From Aquificota bacterium (lineage in GTDB: Bacteria > Aquificota > Aquificia > Aquificales > QOAS01), in contig JAADCT010000061.1 in NCBI GenBank assembly GCA_013154305.1, forward strand, positions 1 to 34,082: DNA of 34,082 bases. Reading direction: 5' to 3'. Numbering within the stretch: the stretch's first letter is position 1; each line of letters begins with the position of its first letter. Below are positions 32,356-34,082 of this stretch, piece after piece. The notes under the pieces were generated by a model. The model did not search any database. It worked only from the letters and a program-made list of their open reading frames with translations, and was not told where the DNA came from. The position numbers and the translations under genes were made by a program.

Positions 32356-33016
32356 TTTCGTCGGCCCAACCTTTTGAGACGAAAAAGGGTTTGAGTTCGT
32401 CGGGAACCTCCGAGGGGTCCTTCTTTCCGTTGACGTTTACCAGCAGGAGGGCGCCCCTTCCCCTCCCGTAGAGGTTGGCAAAGTCGTAGAGGCCCCCGGC
32501 CACGGTCAAAAGACCCTTCTCGACCCTGTCGCGGTAGCGCGACAGGGCCACCTCGACCTGAAAGTGGACGTTTTCCAAAACGGCCTCCTCGACGAGGTCG
32601 TGCGTCCTTTTAAACCGCTTTCGGAGGGCGCGGCGAAGGGGCACGCAGAGGGTCGAAAGCTCCTTTACGACCGCCGGCGGTTGGTCGCCGTAGTCGCCGA
32701 GGGCGGCCGAAACGGCGCCGCACCTCACGTGCCCCACTATCAGAAGAAGGGGGGTTTGCAGGTGGAGAACCCCGTAGTCGACCGAACCGAGGGCGTTCAA
32801 AATTTGGTTGCCCGCGTTTCGGACCGAAAAGGCGAAGTTGGTCGCCTCGAGGCCCCAAAGTTCGGTCTGAACGCGCGAGTCGGAGCAGTAAACGAGCGTC
32901 ACCTGCGGCGATTGTTTTCTCAAAAAGGGTCTAAAGTAGTCGGGAGAGAGTTTTTCCCTCTTTCGCAGGTGGCGAAGGAAAACCTCCCTCAGGACGCCGA
33001 TACCTTTTTCCCCCAT
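32348..33016 (-). CDS. Beta-class carbonic anhydrase
   Basis: VTLVYCSDSRVQTELWGLE...FSVRNAGNQI...SVDYGVLHLQTPLLLIVGHVRCGAVSAAL. Confidence 0.93.
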   Translation of the reverse strand: MGEKGIGVLREVFLRHLRKREKLSPDYFRPFLRKQSPQVTLVYCSDSRVQTELWGLEATNFAFSVRNAGNQILNALGSVDYGVLHLQTPLLLIVGHVRCGAVSAALGDYGDQPPAVVKELSTLCVPLRRALRKRFKRTHDLVEEAVLENVHFQVEVALSRYRDRVEKGLLTVAGGLYDFANLYGRGRGALLLVNVNGKKDPSEVPDELKPFFVSKGWADENG

Positions 33017-33076
33017 CGGTTGAAGCGAGTTTAAAACCGAAGGGGAGAAGTTTTTATGCTTTCGAGCAAAGGGGCT

Positions 33077-33895
33077 TTACCTCTGGCGCTTTAGGCGCTT
33101 TAGGCTCTTGTCGACGGCGACCGGCCGCCCCCTTTCCAGGCTCTCCAAAATAAAGTCGCAAAAGTAGCGAACGGCCTCGCTTTGGCCCATCTCCTCCAAA
33201 ACCTCGCGCACGGCTTCTATCAGCCTTTTGTTGGAGGCGAAGATGCGCCGGTAGGCCTTTTCCAGCAACCTCACTTCCTCGGGGGGAAAACCGGCGCGCT
33301 TGAGGGCGACCAGGTTCAGGCCCTTTAGCTCAACGTGGTGCCCCACCGCCCTCGTGAAGGGGGGAACGTCCTTGTTGACGCCGCTGAGGCCTCCCACCAT
33401 GGCGTAGGCGCCGACGCGGCAGCGCTGCTGAACGGCCGACAAACCGCCCAAAAAGGCGCCCCTTTCAACCACGACGTGGCCGCCGAGGGTTGCGGCGTTG
33501 GCCATTATTACGCCGTCGCCCACCTCGCAGTCGTGGGCCACGTGGGCGTAGGCCATGATAAAGACGCCGTTTCCTATTTTCGTGACCCTTTTGTCGAAGT
33601 CGGTTCCCCGATTTACGGTAACGAACTCCCGCAAAACTGTATCGTTACCGATTACGACGCGCCCCTCCCGCCCCTCGTCGCGGGTGTGTTGGGGAGGGCC
33701 GCCTATTACGCAACCGTCGAAAATTCGGCAGTTTTCCCCGATTTCCACGTCGTGGTAGATGGAAACCCGGGCCCCTATTTTGGTGCCCTTGCCGACTTTT
33801 ATCCGACCGCGGAGGACCGAGTAGGGACCGACCTCTACGCCGTCGGCCAGTTCGACCTCCCCCTCCACGACGGCGGTGGGGTGGATTTTGGCCAT
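33077..33895 (-). CDS. lpxA: UDP-N-acetylglucosamine acyltransferase
   Basis: KIHPTAVVEGEVELADGVEVGPYSVLRG...FDGCVIGGPPQHTRDEG...REFVTVNRGT...MAYAHVAHDCEVGDGVIMANAATLGGHVVVE...YAMVGGLSGVNKDVPPFTRAVG. Confidence 0.96.
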   Translation of the reverse strand: MAKIHPTAVVEGEVELADGVEVGPYSVLRGRIKVGKGTKIGARVSIYHDVEIGENCRIFDGCVIGGPPQHTRDEGREGRVVIGNDTVLREFVTVNRGTDFDKRVTKIGNGVFIMAYAHVAHDCEVGDGVIMANAATLGGHVVVERGAFLGGLSAVQQRCRVGAYAMVGGLSGVNKDVPPFTRAVGHHVELKGLNLVALKRAGFPPEEVRLLEKAYRRIFASNKRLIEAVREVLEEMGQSEAVRYFCDFILESLERGRPVAVDKSLKRLKRQR

Positions 33896-33939
33896 GTCGG
33901 AGAATTTAAATTAACAGACCCTAACGGGGTTTACCGAAA

Positions 33940-34082
33940 ATGCAAAAGAAGCTTCTCCTGTGCGTAACCGGCGCCAGCGGCTCCCTTTACGCCCTCCGCT
34001 TTGCCGAACACGCCCTGCGGCTGGGTCTCGGTCTCGAGTGCGTTGTCTCCGAAACGGGTAAAAAGGTTTTGGCCCACGAGCT
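33940..34082 (+). CDS. ubiX: UbiX-like flavin prenyltransferase, N-terminal fragment (truncated by window edge)
   Basis: MQKKLLLCVTGASGSLYALRFAEHALRLGLGLECVVSETGKKVLAHE. Confidence 0.85.
   Translation, partial: MQKKLLLCVTGASGSLYALRFAEHALRLGLGLECVVSETGKKVLAHE

Overview
This 34 kb window is a gene-dense bacterial chromosomal segment with mostly housekeeping and metabolic content. I found no CRISPR array, phage, transposase or rRNA. Gene content includes a LigA fragment, a small TOPRIM protein, PyrK, two tandem tRNA-Leu genes, Tmk, DapF, Pgk, WaaA, CstA, PhoH, a PgpH-like HD protein, SecF, a Roadblock protein, superoxide reductase, a Bax-inhibitor-1 family protein, TrpC, ArgF, an NtrC/NifA-like regulator, Ffh-RpsP-KhpA, an IscA/ErpA-like protein, a non-classical fumarate reductase/succinate dehydrogenase cluster, an SBP, a GGDEF protein, a CPA2 antiporter, Cmk, Nth, beta-carbonic anhydrase, LpxA and a UbiX fragment. 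The content looks compatible with an anaerobic or microaerophilic thermophilic chemolithotroph (Aquificota-like), but that is inference. The items most worth follow-up are: (1) one ORF that joins a complete cytidylate kinase to a complete short-chain dehydrogenase/reductase with essentially no linker; (2) a GAF-AAA+-Fis regulator that has lost the GAFTGA loop, the Walker B acidic residues and both arginine-finger positions, next to a perfect 16-bp palindrome; (3) a recurring -10-like box 8-11 nt before the ATG, without Shine-Dalgarno, suggesting widespread leaderless mRNAs; (4) a potentially structured ~200 bp intergenic region after the IscA-like gene; (5) an unannotated 36-aa membrane peptide behind a near-consensus promoter; (6) a phased TCGGTTTT repeat upstream of the Bax-inhibitor-like gene. 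All calls come from reading the sequence; no database search or folding was run.
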